This document shows positions 8,573 through 16,917 of a DNA stretch of 64,000 bases, in pieces (position 1 is the stretch's first letter; each line of letters begins with the position of its first letter). The notes beneath the pieces were generated by a model. It ran no database searches, was not told where the DNA came from, and saw nothing but the letters and a program-made list of their open reading frames with translations. Made by a program: the position numbers and the translations under genes. The DNA lies in assembly GCA_963666935.1 (NCBI GenBank), contig OY762936.1, positions 248,001 to 312,000 of the forward strand, in the 5' to 3' direction. Source of the stretch: G963666935 sp963666935 (GTDB lineage: Bacteria > Bacillota > Clostridia > Christensenellales > CAG-138).

Positions 8573-9418
8573 CTACCGGGCCAGCAAGTCGTAAATCTCC
8601 TGCAGCTCCTGTTTTGAAAAGTACTCAATGACCACTTTCCCCCGCTTCGGGTTCCCCAGAATGCTGACCTTGGTACCCAGCTTCTCCCGCAGCTCTTTTT
8701 CCGCCGCATGGAGGTCGTTGTCCTGCGGCTTTTTTGCCGGGGCCGGTTTCTGCTTTGGCCCTTCCGCCATTTCCTTCGCCCGCTGTTCCGTCTGCCGCAC
8801 GGAAAGCCCCAGTTCAACAATTTCCTGGGCCAGCGTCTGTTTGTCCGCATCGTTCTGCATACCCGCCAGCACCCGGGCGTGGCCGGACTGCATCATTCCT
8901 TCCTTCAGCGCACCCTGCACGGACGCGGGCAGGGTTAAAAGCCGTAACGTGTTGGCGATGGCCGGCCGGCTCTTGGAAAGGCGTTTGGATACCTCTTCCT
9001 GGGTCAGATCGTGCTGCTGCATTAGAAAACGGATGGCGGCGGCTTCTTCGATGGGATTAAGATTTTCCCGCTGGATGTTCTCCACCAGGGCCACCTCCAT
9101 GACCTCTTTGTCCTCCAGATTCTTCACCAGCACCGGCACCTGATTTAACCCCGCGATACGGGCGGCCCGATAGCGCCGCTCGCCGGCCACGACGGTAAAC
9201 CGTTCGCCGTTTTGCCGCACGATGATGGGCTGCACCATGCCGTGGCGACGGATGGATTCGGCCAGCTCGTGCAGCTTTTCCTTATCAAAGCTCTTGCGGG
9301 GCTGTTCCGTGTTTGGGTCAATAAGGTAAATATCCACTTCCTCCGTGCCTTTAGGCGCGGCGGTATACTCTCCTAACAGGGCGTCCAGCCCCCGTCCCAA
9401 TCCTTTTTTCGCCGCCAT
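8573..9418 (-). CDS. parB: Chromosome partitioning protein ParB (Spo0J)
   Basis: Centromere-binding CTPase clamp that loads at parS, spreads and recruits SMC. It has 281 residues. The N-terminal box with NTEQPRKSF precedes the CTP-binding motif GERRYRAAR (about 77-85), then the signature NIQRENLNPIEEA. The helix-turn-helix recognition segment reads SKSRPAIANTLRLL, matching Spo0J rather than Noc. A C-terminal dimerisation domain ends in EYFSKQELQEIYDLL. The start codon directly abuts the parA stop (TAAATG), indicating one transcript. Three perfect parS sites lie at 10377, 10604 and 10956. A lysine/proline-rich linker (about 210-225) separates the DNA-binding and dimer domains. Confidence 0.95.
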   Translation of the reverse strand: MAAKKGLGRGLDALLGEYTAAPKGTEEVDIYLIDPNTEQPRKSFDKEKLHELAESIRRHGMVQPIIVRQNGERFTVVAGERRYRAARIAGLNQVPVLVKNLEDKEVMEVALVENIQRENLNPIEEAAAIRFLMQQHDLTQEEVSKRLSKSRPAIANTLRLLTLPASVQGALKEGMMQSGHARVLAGMQNDADKQTLAQEIVELGLSVRQTEQRAKEMAEGPKQKPAPAKKPQDNDLHAAEKELREKLGTKVSILGNPKRGKVVIEYFSKQELQEIYDLLAR

Positions 9419-10186
9419 TTATTTTTCCTCCTTTCCGATGAGTTCCAGCGCCAGCGCCTGATAGGCCAGCGCGCCAGCACACTTCCCATCGTAAAGAGTG
9501 ATAGGCAGGCCGAAGCTGGGAGCTTCGCCCAGCCGCACCGAGCGGGGAATGATGGTTTTATAGACTTTATTTTTAAAGAACTTCTTTACCTCGTCCACCA
9601 CCTGCGCGGAGAGATTGGTGCGCGCGTCAAACATGGTGAGCACCACGCCTTCCACCTGCAGGCTGGGATTGATGTTGGCATGGATGAGTTTTACGGTATT
9701 CATCAGATCAGAAAGCCCCTCTAGGGCATAATATTCGCATTGAATAGGCGCTAAGAGCGTATCTGCGGCGGTCAGCGCGTTTACCGTCAACAGGCCCAGT
9801 GAGGGTGGGCAATCAATAAACACATAATCGTAATTCCCCCGAATGGTAGAGAGCGCCCGTTTTAATACCGTTTCTCGGGAGAGCACGCTCACAAGCTCCA
9901 CTTCAGCGCCCGAAAGCTCCTTGCGGGAAGGCAGGAGGTCAAGTCCCTCCACTTTGGTTTTTACCACGGCGTCCTTTACGGGCACACCATTGATCAGCAC
10001 ATCGTAGATACTGTACTCGGGTTCATCCTTATTCACCCCCAGGCCGCTGGTGCTATTCCCCTGTGGATCGATGTCCACGCAGAGCACCCGCTTCCCCGCC
10101 TGGGCTACGCAGGCAGAAAGATTGACGGTGGTGGTAGTTTTTCCCACCCCGCCCTTTTGGTTGGCGATGGCAATTATTTTGGTCAC
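9419..10186 (-). CDS. parA: Chromosome partitioning ATPase ParA (Soj)
   Basis: Deviant Walker-type ATPase that binds DNA nonspecifically as an ATP dimer and is released by ParB. In sporulating Firmicutes it also modulates DnaA. The protein has 255 residues. The P-loop KGGVGKTTTTVNL at about 10-22 has the signature lysine of the deviant Walker A, and DIDPQGNSTSG and FIDCPPSLG are the Walker A' and Walker B regions. It is short and lacks the N-terminal HTH of plasmid ParAs, as expected for chromosomal Soj. It forms an operon with parB. The upstream gap contains parS sites, so ParB spreading over its own operon is possible. Confidence 0.95.
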   Translation of the reverse strand: MTKIIAIANQKGGVGKTTTTVNLSACVAQAGKRVLCVDIDPQGNSTSGLGVNKDEPEYSIYDVLINGVPVKDAVVKTKVEGLDLLPSRKELSGAEVELVSVLSRETVLKRALSTIRGNYDYVFIDCPPSLGLLTVNALTAADTLLAPIQCEYYALEGLSDLMNTVKLIHANINPSLQVEGVVLTMFDARTNLSAQVVDEVKKFFKNKVYKTIIPRSVRLGEAPSFGLPITLYDGKCAGALAYQALALELIGKEEK

Positions 10187-10376
10187 AAGTGATCCTCCCG
10201 TTCTTTCGTTCGCATTTTAAAAATCTGATGCGCGGCACCGCTTGAAGCGGCGCCGAAGCGAATTCTTAGGCACGGCGGCTTAATGCGCGCGAAGTGCCGA
10301 GCTTACGGCGCGGCGACCGGAAGCCGCCCTCTTTTTCGGCTGAAGTCATTATACCGTATTTATTCCCCCCGCACAA

Positions 10377-10392
10377 TGTTTCACGTGAAACA
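10377..10392. promoter_or_regulatory. parS site 1
   Basis: Exact TGTTTCACGTGAAACA, the 16-base ParB/Spo0J binding palindrome. It lies about 190 bases upstream of the divergent parA start. Confidence 0.95.
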
Positions 10393-10603
10393 TGACGAAA
10401 AATGCGGCCTTGCTCTTTGTACCCCCGCAAAAGCATCTGGCAACAGTTGCAGCTGTGCCGAAGAGCGAGCGGTTCTCTATGCAAAGCCCGCATGGCGGCG
10501 CAAAGAGGGCGGCGGTTCCGGCTATGCGAAAAACGCAGGAGCGTCCTATGAAATGATTGGGCGAACGGCGATTGTGTACTTTTTGGGGGAGAATACTTGA
10601 AAA

Positions 10604-10619
10604 TGTTTCACGTGAAACA
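10604..10619. promoter_or_regulatory. parS site 2
   Basis: Exact TGTTTCACGTGAAACA, 227 bases from site 1 and 51 bases before the DUF2007 gene start. Confidence 0.95.
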
Positions 10620-10669
10620 TGGTGCGAAGTGTGGTATGATATCGTATTATGAAGCAACGGAGGTGCGGT

Positions 10670-10954
10670 ATGGACGGTGAATCTGCCAAAAGGCTGATGA
10701 AAGCGGCAGACCCCGTGTTGGCAGAGCTGGCGAAGGGTGCGCTTACGGAGGAGGGAATTCCCTGCTTCATTAAGACCCGGGGCGCAGGCGCGGTGTATGG
10801 CGGCGGGTTTTACGGGGTTGACCTGTATGTGCCGGAAGCGGACTTCGACCGGGCTTCGGACATCCTCATAGGGTTGACCGCCGGAGATATTTCCCCGGAG
10901 GACGAGGCACAGCAAAGCGCCATGGAGGGGCTTGGCCTGCTTTCGGACGACTGA
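10670..10954 (+). CDS. DUF2007-like putative signal-transducing protein
   Basis: A 94-residue soluble protein. The start at 10670 is preferred because AACGGAGGT ends just before it; an ATG at 10649 would overlap that ribosome site. The fold pattern, a residue-rich helix (AKGALTEEGIPCFI) followed by YGGGFYGVDLYVPEADFDRASDIL, resembles the small ferredoxin-like DUF2007 domain found as a stand-alone protein in many Firmicutes. Its function is unknown. It is wedged between parS sites 2 and 3, so ParB spreading should cover it. The family call is moderately confident; no role is proposed. Confidence 0.7.
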   Translation: MDGESAKRLMKAADPVLAELAKGALTEEGIPCFIKTRGAGAVYGGGFYGVDLYVPEADFDRASDILIGLTAGDISPEDEAQQSAMEGLGLLSDD

Positions 10955-10955
10955 T

Positions 10956-10971
10956 TGTTTCACGTGAAACA
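10956..10971. promoter_or_regulatory. parS site 3
   Basis: Exact TGTTTCACGTGAAACA, beginning one base after the stop codon of the DUF2007 gene and 30 bases before the next start. Confidence 0.95.
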
Positions 10972-11001
10972 TTTTATAATGAGAGGGCTATTTTCTGACT
11001 T

Positions 11002-12036
11002 ATGATGTATTTTCAGTGCGACTACGTAGACGGTGCGCATCCGGCGCTGTTAAAGCGGCTTGTGGAGACCAACAGCCACCGCACCTCAGGCTACGGCCTG
11101 GATCCCTACTGTGAAAACGCCCGGGCGCTGATTCGCCGCGCCTGCGGCAATCCCGATGTGGACGTCCACTTTCTTGTGGGCGGAACCCAGACCAACATGA
11201 CGGTGATTGCCTCTATTCTGCGCCCCCATCAGGGAGTGCTCGCTGCCGAAACCGGTCACATCACCTGCCATGAGACGGGTGCCATTGAGGCCTTGGGCCA
11301 CAAGATACTTGCCCTGCCTTCCGCCGACGGCACCATCACCAGCGCGCAAGTGGAGGCTTATTACCGGGACCACCTGGACAGCGGCGTCAGCGAGCACACG
11401 GTACAGCCAGGTATGGTATATATTTCCTTTCCCACGGAGCCCGGAACCCTGTACACCAAAGCACAGCTAAAGGAGCTCAGCGACACCTGCCGCCGCTGCG
11501 GCCTGCCCCTTTACCTTGACGGCGCACGGTTGGCTTACGGCCTTGCCGCTCCCGACAACGACCTAACGCTTCCCGACATTGCGGAGCTTTGCGATATCTT
11601 TTACATCGGTGGCACCAAATGCGGCGCAGCCTTCGGCGAGGCGGTGGTCATCACAAAGGACTCGCTTAAGAAAGACTTTCGCTACGCCATCAAACAGCAC
11701 GGCGGGATGCTGGCCAAAGGGCGGCTGCTGGGCATTCAGTTCGAAGCCCTCTTTGCGGACGGCCTTTACTTTCATCTCTGCCGCAATGCGGTGGAACAGG
11801 CGCTGCGCATCCGCCAGGCGCTGGAAGAAAAGGGAATTCCCCCTTACATCTCATCCCACACCAACCAGCAGTTTGCCCTGCTCACAAAAGACCAACTGGC
11901 GCATTTGGAAAAGAAATACTATTTGGGTATATGGGACCGGACGGTTGAAGGCCGCCCCATCGTGCGCTTTTGCACATGTTGGGCTACGCCCGACGAAGAA
12001 GTAGACGAACTGACCCGGGACATAAAGGCGCTGTAA
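11002..12036 (+). CDS. Low-specificity threonine aldolase-like PLP enzyme
   Basis: A 344-residue fold-type I PLP enzyme of the beta-eliminating lyase/threonine aldolase group, which cleaves L-threonine or L-allo-threonine to glycine and acetaldehyde. Visible features are the cofactor phosphate loop VGGTQTNMTV (about 55-64), a His stacking region GHITCHETGAIE, the Asp-containing YLDGARLAYG (pyridine nitrogen contact) and the Schiff-base lysine in IGGTKCGAAFGEA (about 205). All catalytic elements look intact. A glycine cleavage operon lies 13 kb away and could consume the glycine, but it is not linked transcriptionally. The promoter region overlaps parS site 3. Substrate assignment within the family is uncertain. 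Confidence 0.8.
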   Translation: MMYFQCDYVDGAHPALLKRLVETNSHRTSGYGLDPYCENARALIRRACGNPDVDVHFLVGGTQTNMTVIASILRPHQGVLAAETGHITCHETGAIEALGHKILALPSADGTITSAQVEAYYRDHLDSGVSEHTVQPGMVYISFPTEPGTLYTKAQLKELSDTCRRCGLPLYLDGARLAYGLAAPDNDLTLPDIAELCDIFYIGGTKCGAAFGEAVVITKDSLKKDFRYAIKQHGGMLAKGRLLGIQFEALFADGLYFHLCRNAVEQALRIRQALEEKGIPPYISSHTNQQFALLTKDQLAHLEKKYYLGIWDRTVEGRPIVRFCTCWATPDEEVDELTRDIKAL

Positions 12037-12048
12037 GCACATATTAAA

Positions 12049-12080
12049 TGCCCCCGGCGAGGCTGGGGGTATTTTTTGTG
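12049..12080 (+). terminator. Terminator of the aldolase-like gene
   Basis: ATGCCCCCGGC, loop GAG, GCTGGGGGTAT and then TTTTTTG, about 12 bases past the stop codon. Confidence 0.85.
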
Positions 12081-12117
12081 TAGGTAAAGCCGCTATTGCG
12101 GGCGATTTTTTTAAGAC

Positions 12118-12730
12118 GTATGCGCCGCCGCAAAGGTTGGCACTTAATGTATCGCCACCTGCGGCGGCGATGAATATTTTTTTATTAAAGAGGGGCGAAG
12201 CCCCCGCCCCCCTGCTCCGAAAATGCGTGGGGGCTTTTTTATTAAAGGAGATTTTTTTCATCCTTCTTACACTCACCCGCGAGAAATTCTGGCGCGTTTT
12301 TTGGAAGGGGCTTGACCCATGTACCACATGTAGGAAGCGCGGATATGTTTTTTTAAAAAGGTTTCGTTCCCAACCCTCGGTGAAATCCGGCCCGCACACG
12401 GACGGCAAGGCTCGGAAATCGCAGGCTCCTCCAGAATGCGAGAGGTTGATAAGCCCGTATCGCCGCCTGCGCGGAATGGGACTGCCGCTTGAAAACCCCT
12501 TACCATTTGAAAAGACTTGGGAGATGTTCACTATCGCCGCCTATGGCGGCGACGAAAATTTTTTAATTGCAGAGAGCAAGGCCCCTCACCCCCTTGTGGG
12601 AAATGCAGGGGTGTGTTTTTATTGAAAGAGCTTTGCCCCTTACACTCCTGCGAGAAACGCCGGGGCTTTTTTATTGAGAGAGCTTTGCCCCTTCTCTCTG
12701 CAAAAACAGAGGATTCCCTTTCTTAAATAA
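12118..12730. repeat. Mosaic of degenerate hairpin repeats, no credible gene
   Basis: The gap of 950 bases holds diverged copies of the same pieces. A palindromic box TATCGCC(A/G)CCTxxGGCGGCGA occurs at 12150 and 12532, with a shortened copy at 12458. After the full copies an A/T tract with TTTTTTAATT or TTTTTTTATT leads to a GAG-rich/CCCC hairpin. A second unit, CTTTTTTATTGA(A/G)AGAGCTTTGCCCCTT-like, occurs about 12616-12690. A 162-codon open frame crosses it, but its translation is itself repetitive and shows no domain. I read the block as accumulated intergenic repeat elements rather than coding sequence. Confidence 0.6.
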
Positions 12731-12782
12731 TATAAAAGACTTTCTCGCTGTTGGACGAACAACCATTTGCATATATTCATTA

Positions 12783-12805
12783 AACCTCCGGCATAGCCGG
12801 GGGTT
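12783..12805. repeat. Small REP-like hairpin
   Basis: AACCTCCGGC, ATA, GCCGGGGGTT form a near-perfect stem-loop with no T tract. The compact GC stem with AACC/GGTT ends resembles REP-type elements seen dispersed in Clostridia. The remaining sequence to 12987 shows nothing further except an AAGGAGG ribosome site for the next gene. Confidence 0.5.
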
Positions 12806-12987
12806 CCCTATGACAAAATGACGGCGGCGAGACTTCGTGCTGCCCTTTCGCGCGCTTTTTTTGAAAACGTCTTTTTATTCCGACGCATTTCCTCATATAA
12901 ATGTTACTATACCGTGGGCCGCGGGATAAAAACGCATAGGCCGCGCAATATTAAGAAAACGAGGATCTCGATCAAGGAGGAAGACGC

Positions 12988-14133
12988 GTGAAAAAGGAAG
13001 GCATCTCCGCGGCAAAGCTGGCGGCGACTTACATCGGCGTGGTGGTAGGCGCAGGGTTTGCCACGGGACAGGAAGTGCTGCAGTTTTTCAGCAAATTTGG
13101 AATTTCGGGGATTGCCGGGCTGCTTTTGGCCACGGGGTTGTTTGTATTGTTTGGGTTCATCATCATGGATCTAGGCCTACGGCTCAACGCCAAATCGCAC
13201 ATGGAGATCCTGCGGTATGCCGGCGGAAAGTACCTGGGGATCTTTATGGATGTGCTGACCACCTTTTTCCTGTTTGGTGCGCTTACGGCCATGATGGCCG
13301 GGACGGGCGCAATATTTGAGCAGCAGCTGACCCTCCCGGGATTTTGGGGGAATTTAATCATGGGTGTGCTGGCATGCGTAACGGTGATGACGGGAATCCG
13401 GGGAATCGTAAACTCCATCAGCGCAGTGGTTCCGCTGTTGTTGCTATCGGTTTTTGGCATCAGTCTGTACGCCCTGTTCACCACGCCTCCTAATTTGACG
13501 CAAGCCATTGAAAGCAGCGGCGGGCTGGTTTCCAACTGGTTTCTCTCCGCCGTGCTGTATGTGGCATACAACACCGTGATCTCCATCGCTATTCTGGGTC
13601 CGCTGGGTCTAAACGCCCGGGACAGAAGGGCCATAAAATACGGCGCGGTGCTGGGCGGCGTGGGGCTGGGCTTTTCCCTGCTGATGATCTATCTGGCGCT
13701 GTCAGCGTCCGCTCCCCAAATCGCGGGGCTTGAAGTTCCCATGGCCTCCGTCGCCGGACGCATTTCACCGGCTGTACAGCTGATTTACGCATTGGTGCTG
13801 ATTTCGGAAATCTACACCACCGCCGTAGGTTCCCTTTACGGTTTCACCGCCCGGTTCAGCGGCTATAAAAAATTCCCCCTTAAGGAGAACTCCCTCATCA
13901 TCGTCACCACGGCGGCAGCGCTCTTGGGCAGCCAGTTTGGATTTTCCAATTTGGTGAAATACCTTTACCCCATCGTCGGATACGGGGGCATTGCGCTTCT
14001 GCTCTGCCTTCTATTCACCGAGTTTCGCAGGAAAGCCGCCAGGGGGGCATACGGCAACTATCAGGGAGAAAGCAGTTATCGGGTAAGCTTGGGGAAGCGA
14101 TTCTGGCGCATTGAACATAAAAAGAGGCGGTGA
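12988..14133 (+). CDS. YkvI-family membrane transporter-like protein
   Basis: A 381-residue polytopic membrane protein with about ten helices. The N-terminus AAKLAATYIGVVVGAGFATGQEVLQFF, read here in parts, contains the GAGFATGQE signature of the YkvI family within the LeuT/APC fold, where a glycine-rich break in helix 1 forms the substrate site. The start GTG at 12988 follows AAGGAGGA at good spacing. The substrate is not known for the family; amino acid or organic cation transport is a guess. It converges on the methyltransferase gene and shares a terminator with it. The C-terminal 40 residues are polar and cytoplasmic. Confidence 0.8.
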   Translation: MKKEGISAAKLAATYIGVVVGAGFATGQEVLQFFSKFGISGIAGLLLATGLFVLFGFIIMDLGLRLNAKSHMEILRYAGGKYLGIFMDVLTTFFLFGALTAMMAGTGAIFEQQLTLPGFWGNLIMGVLACVTVMTGIRGIVNSISAVVPLLLLSVFGISLYALFTTPPNLTQAIESSGGLVSNWFLSAVLYVAYNTVISIAILGPLGLNARDRRAIKYGAVLGGVGLGFSLLMIYLALSASAPQIAGLEVPMASVAGRISPAVQLIYALVLISEIYTTAVGSLYGFTARFSGYKKFPLKENSLIIVTTAAALLGSQFGFSNLVKYLYPIVGYGGIALLLCLLFTEFRRKAARGAYGNYQGESSYRVSLGKRFWRIEHKKRR

Positions 14134-14147
14134 AAATTCACCGCCTT
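14123..14147. terminator. Bidirectional terminator between converging genes
   Basis: GGCGGTGA, AAAT, TCACCGCC with CTTTTT on the minus-strand side and CTTACTCTT on the plus side. It overlaps the last codons of the YkvI-like gene and lies just past the methyltransferase stop. Confidence 0.75.
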
Positions 14148-14151
14148 ACTC

Positions 14152-15693
14152 TTATAAAACTTTCAGAATGAACACCGAGGGCATCAGGCCCCCAGCCTCG
14201 GTGCGGACTTCGGTGACAAGCTTTAAAAAGGGCCTGTCCCGCACCAGCTTTTTTAGCAAGGTGTATTCCATGGTATAGAGCACGGCCACGCCGCCCTTGT
14301 TGAGCCAGGAGGGAATCCGATCCAAAATACCTACGTAGAGGCGCAAGTTGTCGTTATGGCTACCCACCCGGTTACCGAAGGGCAGGTTGGCGACCAGTTC
14401 GTCATAGGGAGTGTCCGCCACAAAGCGTATGCAGTCGTTGCGGATAAATTTTGCCTTGGAACGGGCTGCTGCAGCGTTTTTCTTTGCAATATCCACGGCG
14501 CTTTGCGCAATATCCACACCGGTGAGCGCAGCGCAGGAAGAGAACTTTTCCCGCTCCAGCAAAAACGTGCCGCTGCCGCAGCAAGGGTCCAGCACCCGGG
14601 CCCCGGGGCGAAGATACGCCCCCGCATAGCGGAGCACAGCCGCCGCCGTCACAGGATTCATGGAGGCGGGCAGCGCCCCCACCCGATAGTCAAAGCGGCG
14701 GTCAATCAGGGTATACAGCTTGATAAAGAGGTTTGCGCCGCCGTTTTCCAAGAGCTCCACCCGGAGTTCCATTTCGTAATCACCGGGAGCGTTAATAAAG
14801 CGGTCCTCCGGGATTTCTGCGGCCATGGCCCGGGCAAACGCTCCCCGGTCCGTACGGCTTCCCTGCACCTCCACGCGGTAGCCCATAGGCGGCTCACCGC
14901 CATGGCGGGAAAACAGCCGCTCCATGACCGGAAGCGCCAGCCGCGAGAGCACTTTAGGATCCGCCAACCCGGAAGCGGACACCGGGAAAAGGGCTTCATA
15001 AAAACAGCGAGCAAAAAAGAGCTTGGCCACATCCGCCGTTTTTACCCGCAAAGACGCGTCTTTCACGGCATATGGCTGAAACCCCCGCGCACTCAACTCC
15101 GCCGCCAGAGCGCCCGAAAGCCTATCCGGTGCGCGAAGCTCCAGCTCCTGCGGCTCCTCAAAGCCCAGAAACGGATGCTTTTGCAGGGTCAAAAACCGCT
15201 TTTTGGCGGTGGAAAGGGCTTCGTTCTCCTCCCGGACGTGACGCGCCTCAGAAGAGTCCTGTGCCGGGGTTACAATGTAAGAATTCAGAAAGGTTTTCGC
15301 CGCTTCGCCGCCGATGGCGCCGATGGAGAGCAGCATGGAGGGGCGGACAAAGCGTTGGGATTCCCCTTTTATGGCTTCGATTAAAAAAGGTAAGTCAGCG
15401 GGATCCATCAGCTCACCCATAAGACGGGCGGCATTTTTGCGCAACTTGGGCATGTCCGACGCCAGCGCCGCGCGAAGAGGCTGCCTGTCCTGTCCCAATG
15501 CCTCGTTGATTTGATTCCGAAACTCCTTCTTTTTTGCGCAGCGGCACAAAAATGCCGCGGCGGCAGGATCGCCTTCCAGAAAAAGCACATAAGCGGGGGC
15601 AAAGGCCGCCTCCGCCTGCCCCATCAGCTTTTCTGACCCGTTAGGCAGGTTCAGCCGCCGGAGAAGTTCTTCTTTTTCCATGGGCCGGATCAT
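14152..15693 (-). CDS. RNA methyltransferase (RlmL/Trm14-like) with N-terminal HEAT-like region
   Basis: A 513-residue protein. Residues about 20-170 look like helical HEAT-type repeats (PKLRKNAARLMGEL, PADLPFLIEAIK). A THUMP-like segment follows at about 190-330. The C-terminal third is a class I SAM-dependent methyltransferase with motif I LDPCCGSGTFLLE and motif IV NLPFGNR (a variant of NPPY), typical of the UPF0020 family that makes N2-methylguanosine in RNA. The start overlaps the murG stop by ATGA, so translation is coupled to murG. Methylation of rRNA or tRNA is inferred from the family; the HEAT extension is unusual. Nothing links it mechanistically to cell wall synthesis except the coupling. 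Confidence 0.75.
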   Translation of the reverse strand: MIRPMEKEELLRRLNLPNGSEKLMGQAEAAFAPAYVLFLEGDPAAAAFLCRCAKKKEFRNQINEALGQDRQPLRAALASDMPKLRKNAARLMGELMDPADLPFLIEAIKGESQRFVRPSMLLSIGAIGGEAAKTFLNSYIVTPAQDSSEARHVREENEALSTAKKRFLTLQKHPFLGFEEPQELELRAPDRLSGALAAELSARGFQPYAVKDASLRVKTADVAKLFFARCFYEALFPVSASGLADPKVLSRLALPVMERLFSRHGGEPPMGYRVEVQGSRTDRGAFARAMAAEIPEDRFINAPGDYEMELRVELLENGGANLFIKLYTLIDRRFDYRVGALPASMNPVTAAAVLRYAGAYLRPGARVLDPCCGSGTFLLEREKFSSCAALTGVDIAQSAVDIAKKNAAAARSKAKFIRNDCIRFVADTPYDELVANLPFGNRVGSHNDNLRLYVGILDRIPSWLNKGGVAVLYTMEYTLLKKLVRDRPFLKLVTEVRTEAGGLMPSVFILKVL

Positions 15694-16748
15694 TGTGACA
15701 CCGCCCGGATCACGGCTATGACCCCATCTGTTCCATCTGCCGTGGCATCCTCGCTCATGCGGGACACGAAGGAAAGCCGGCTATCGTAAAGCTCTTTGAG
15801 GGCTCCCGTTAGGGTGCCCGGGTTAAGATTTTCCTGATCCAGCGTCATGGCGTAACCCTTGCGGGAAAAATAGCCCGCGTTAAGGATTTGGTCCCCGCGG
15901 CTGGCATAGCGGGGCAGCGGCACAAGAAGGGCAGGCTTAGCCAGCGCCAGAAACTCAAACACCGCGTTGGCCCCCGCTCGGGAGAGGATGATATCTGCCG
16001 CCGCAAACAGATCGGGCAGCGCTTCCTTGATATACTCGTACTGACGGTAGGCGGGGCCATTGAGCGCAGCGTCCACCTTACCCTTGCCGCACAGGTGTAT
16101 AATATCGTAAGAATCGGATAATTCCGGCAGCGCCGCACGCAACGCATCGTTAAGGGGCTGCGCGCCCTGACTGCCTCCCATGGCCAGAAGCACGGGCTTC
16201 TGCCCGCTAAACCCGGCAAAGCGCAGGCCCAGCTCCCGCTTGCCGGCATACAGCTCCGGGCGGATGGGGGTGCCGGTGAAAATGCCCTTTTTTCCCACAT
16301 GTTGCAAGGTATCCTCGAAGGTGACGCAGATTTTATCCGCAAATTTTTCGCTGATTTTGTTAGCCAGTCCGGGGGTATAGTCGGACTCGTGAACCACCAC
16401 CGGAGCCTTGCCCCGCGCGGCAATCACCACCGGGACGGATACGTAGCCACCCTTGGCAAACACAACATCCGGCTTTACCTGCTTAAGAATCCGTCGGCAC
16501 TGGCAAATGCCCCGCACCACACGGAAGGGATCCAGAAAATTCTTGACGGAAAAATAGCGCCGGAGTTTTCCCGCGCTGATTTGATGATAGGTAACGTCTT
16601 CCTTTTTTAACAAATCCTTTTCGATGCCTTCGGCGGTTCCAATGTAGTGAACGGCGTAACCCTCCGCCCAGAGCCTAGGCAAAAGAGCCAGATTTGGGGT
16701 TACATGGCCGGCAGAGCCGCCGCCGGTGAGCACGATGGTCTTTCCCAT
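15690..16748 (-). CDS. murG: Undecaprenyldiphospho-muramoylpentapeptide beta-N-acetylglucosaminyltransferase
   Basis: MurG adds GlcNAc to lipid I to form lipid II at the inner face of the membrane. The protein is 352 residues with two GT-B Rossmann domains. Signatures are TGGGSAGHVTPNLAL (G-loop 1, residues 8-22), FAKGGYVSVPVVIAA, HESDYTPGLANK (the usual HEQN region, here HESD), LAMGGSQGAQPLND (G-loop 3) and SRAGANAVFE (UDP-GlcNAc site). It is located outside the usual dcw cluster and followed by the overlapping methyltransferase, an arrangement of the separate Firmicutes-type MurG. The only short gap to the next gene upstream is divergent. Whether another murG exists elsewhere cannot be seen. 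Confidence 0.92.
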   Translation of the reverse strand: MGKTIVLTGGGSAGHVTPNLALLPRLWAEGYAVHYIGTAEGIEKDLLKKEDVTYHQISAGKLRRYFSVKNFLDPFRVVRGICQCRRILKQVKPDVVFAKGGYVSVPVVIAARGKAPVVVHESDYTPGLANKISEKFADKICVTFEDTLQHVGKKGIFTGTPIRPELYAGKRELGLRFAGFSGQKPVLLAMGGSQGAQPLNDALRAALPELSDSYDIIHLCGKGKVDAALNGPAYRQYEYIKEALPDLFAAADIILSRAGANAVFEFLALAKPALLVPLPRYASRGDQILNAGYFSRKGYAMTLDQENLNPGTLTGALKELYDSRLSFVSRMSEDATADGTDGVIAVIRAVSQ

Positions 16749-16845
16749 ACATAAGCCTTTCAGATATAGTATGCCCTCTCATTTATCAATATGCAAAGCG
16801 GGCCGATTTTGTTTATCTCTGCCCAAGTATATCATCCTTCCCCGA

Positions 16846-16875
16846 TTGCCGCAACACGGACGGTTGTGGTATGAT
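16846..16875 (+). promoter_or_regulatory. Candidate promoter of the DUF815 ATPase gene
   Basis: TTGCCG and TATGAT separated by 18 bases, 42 bases before the start codon. It is divergent from murG. Confidence 0.5.
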
Positions 16876-16917
16876 AAAGGGTAAGAAAAAAGCGGAATCA
16901 TATACGGAGGTATCGGC

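Larger units (their letters stand above)
10187..10669. other. Gene-free region between parA and the DUF2007 gene
   Basis: This 480-base stretch holds two parS sites and GC-rich inverted repeats, such as GGCACCGCTT/AAGCGGCGCC near 10230-10250. Open frames across it start within parS (the palindrome encodes MFHVKH) and look like noise. A TATGAT box near 10634 may be the -10 element of the downstream gene. Confidence 0.5.

Noticed and set aside
10349..10972. 207-codon minus-strand frame starting MFHVKQ
   Set aside because: It begins inside a parS site, crosses two others and the DUF2007 gene; the parS palindrome itself creates the start codons.
12137..12625. 162-codon open frame in the repeat island
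   Set aside because: Its sequence is made of translated hairpin repeats (FLLKE-type fragments recurring in different frames), so coding is unlikely.
14356..15384. 342-codon open frame on the plus strand
   Set aside because: It is an antisense shadow of the methyltransferase gene, whose motifs are clear. The translation is rich in Arg/His with no domain.
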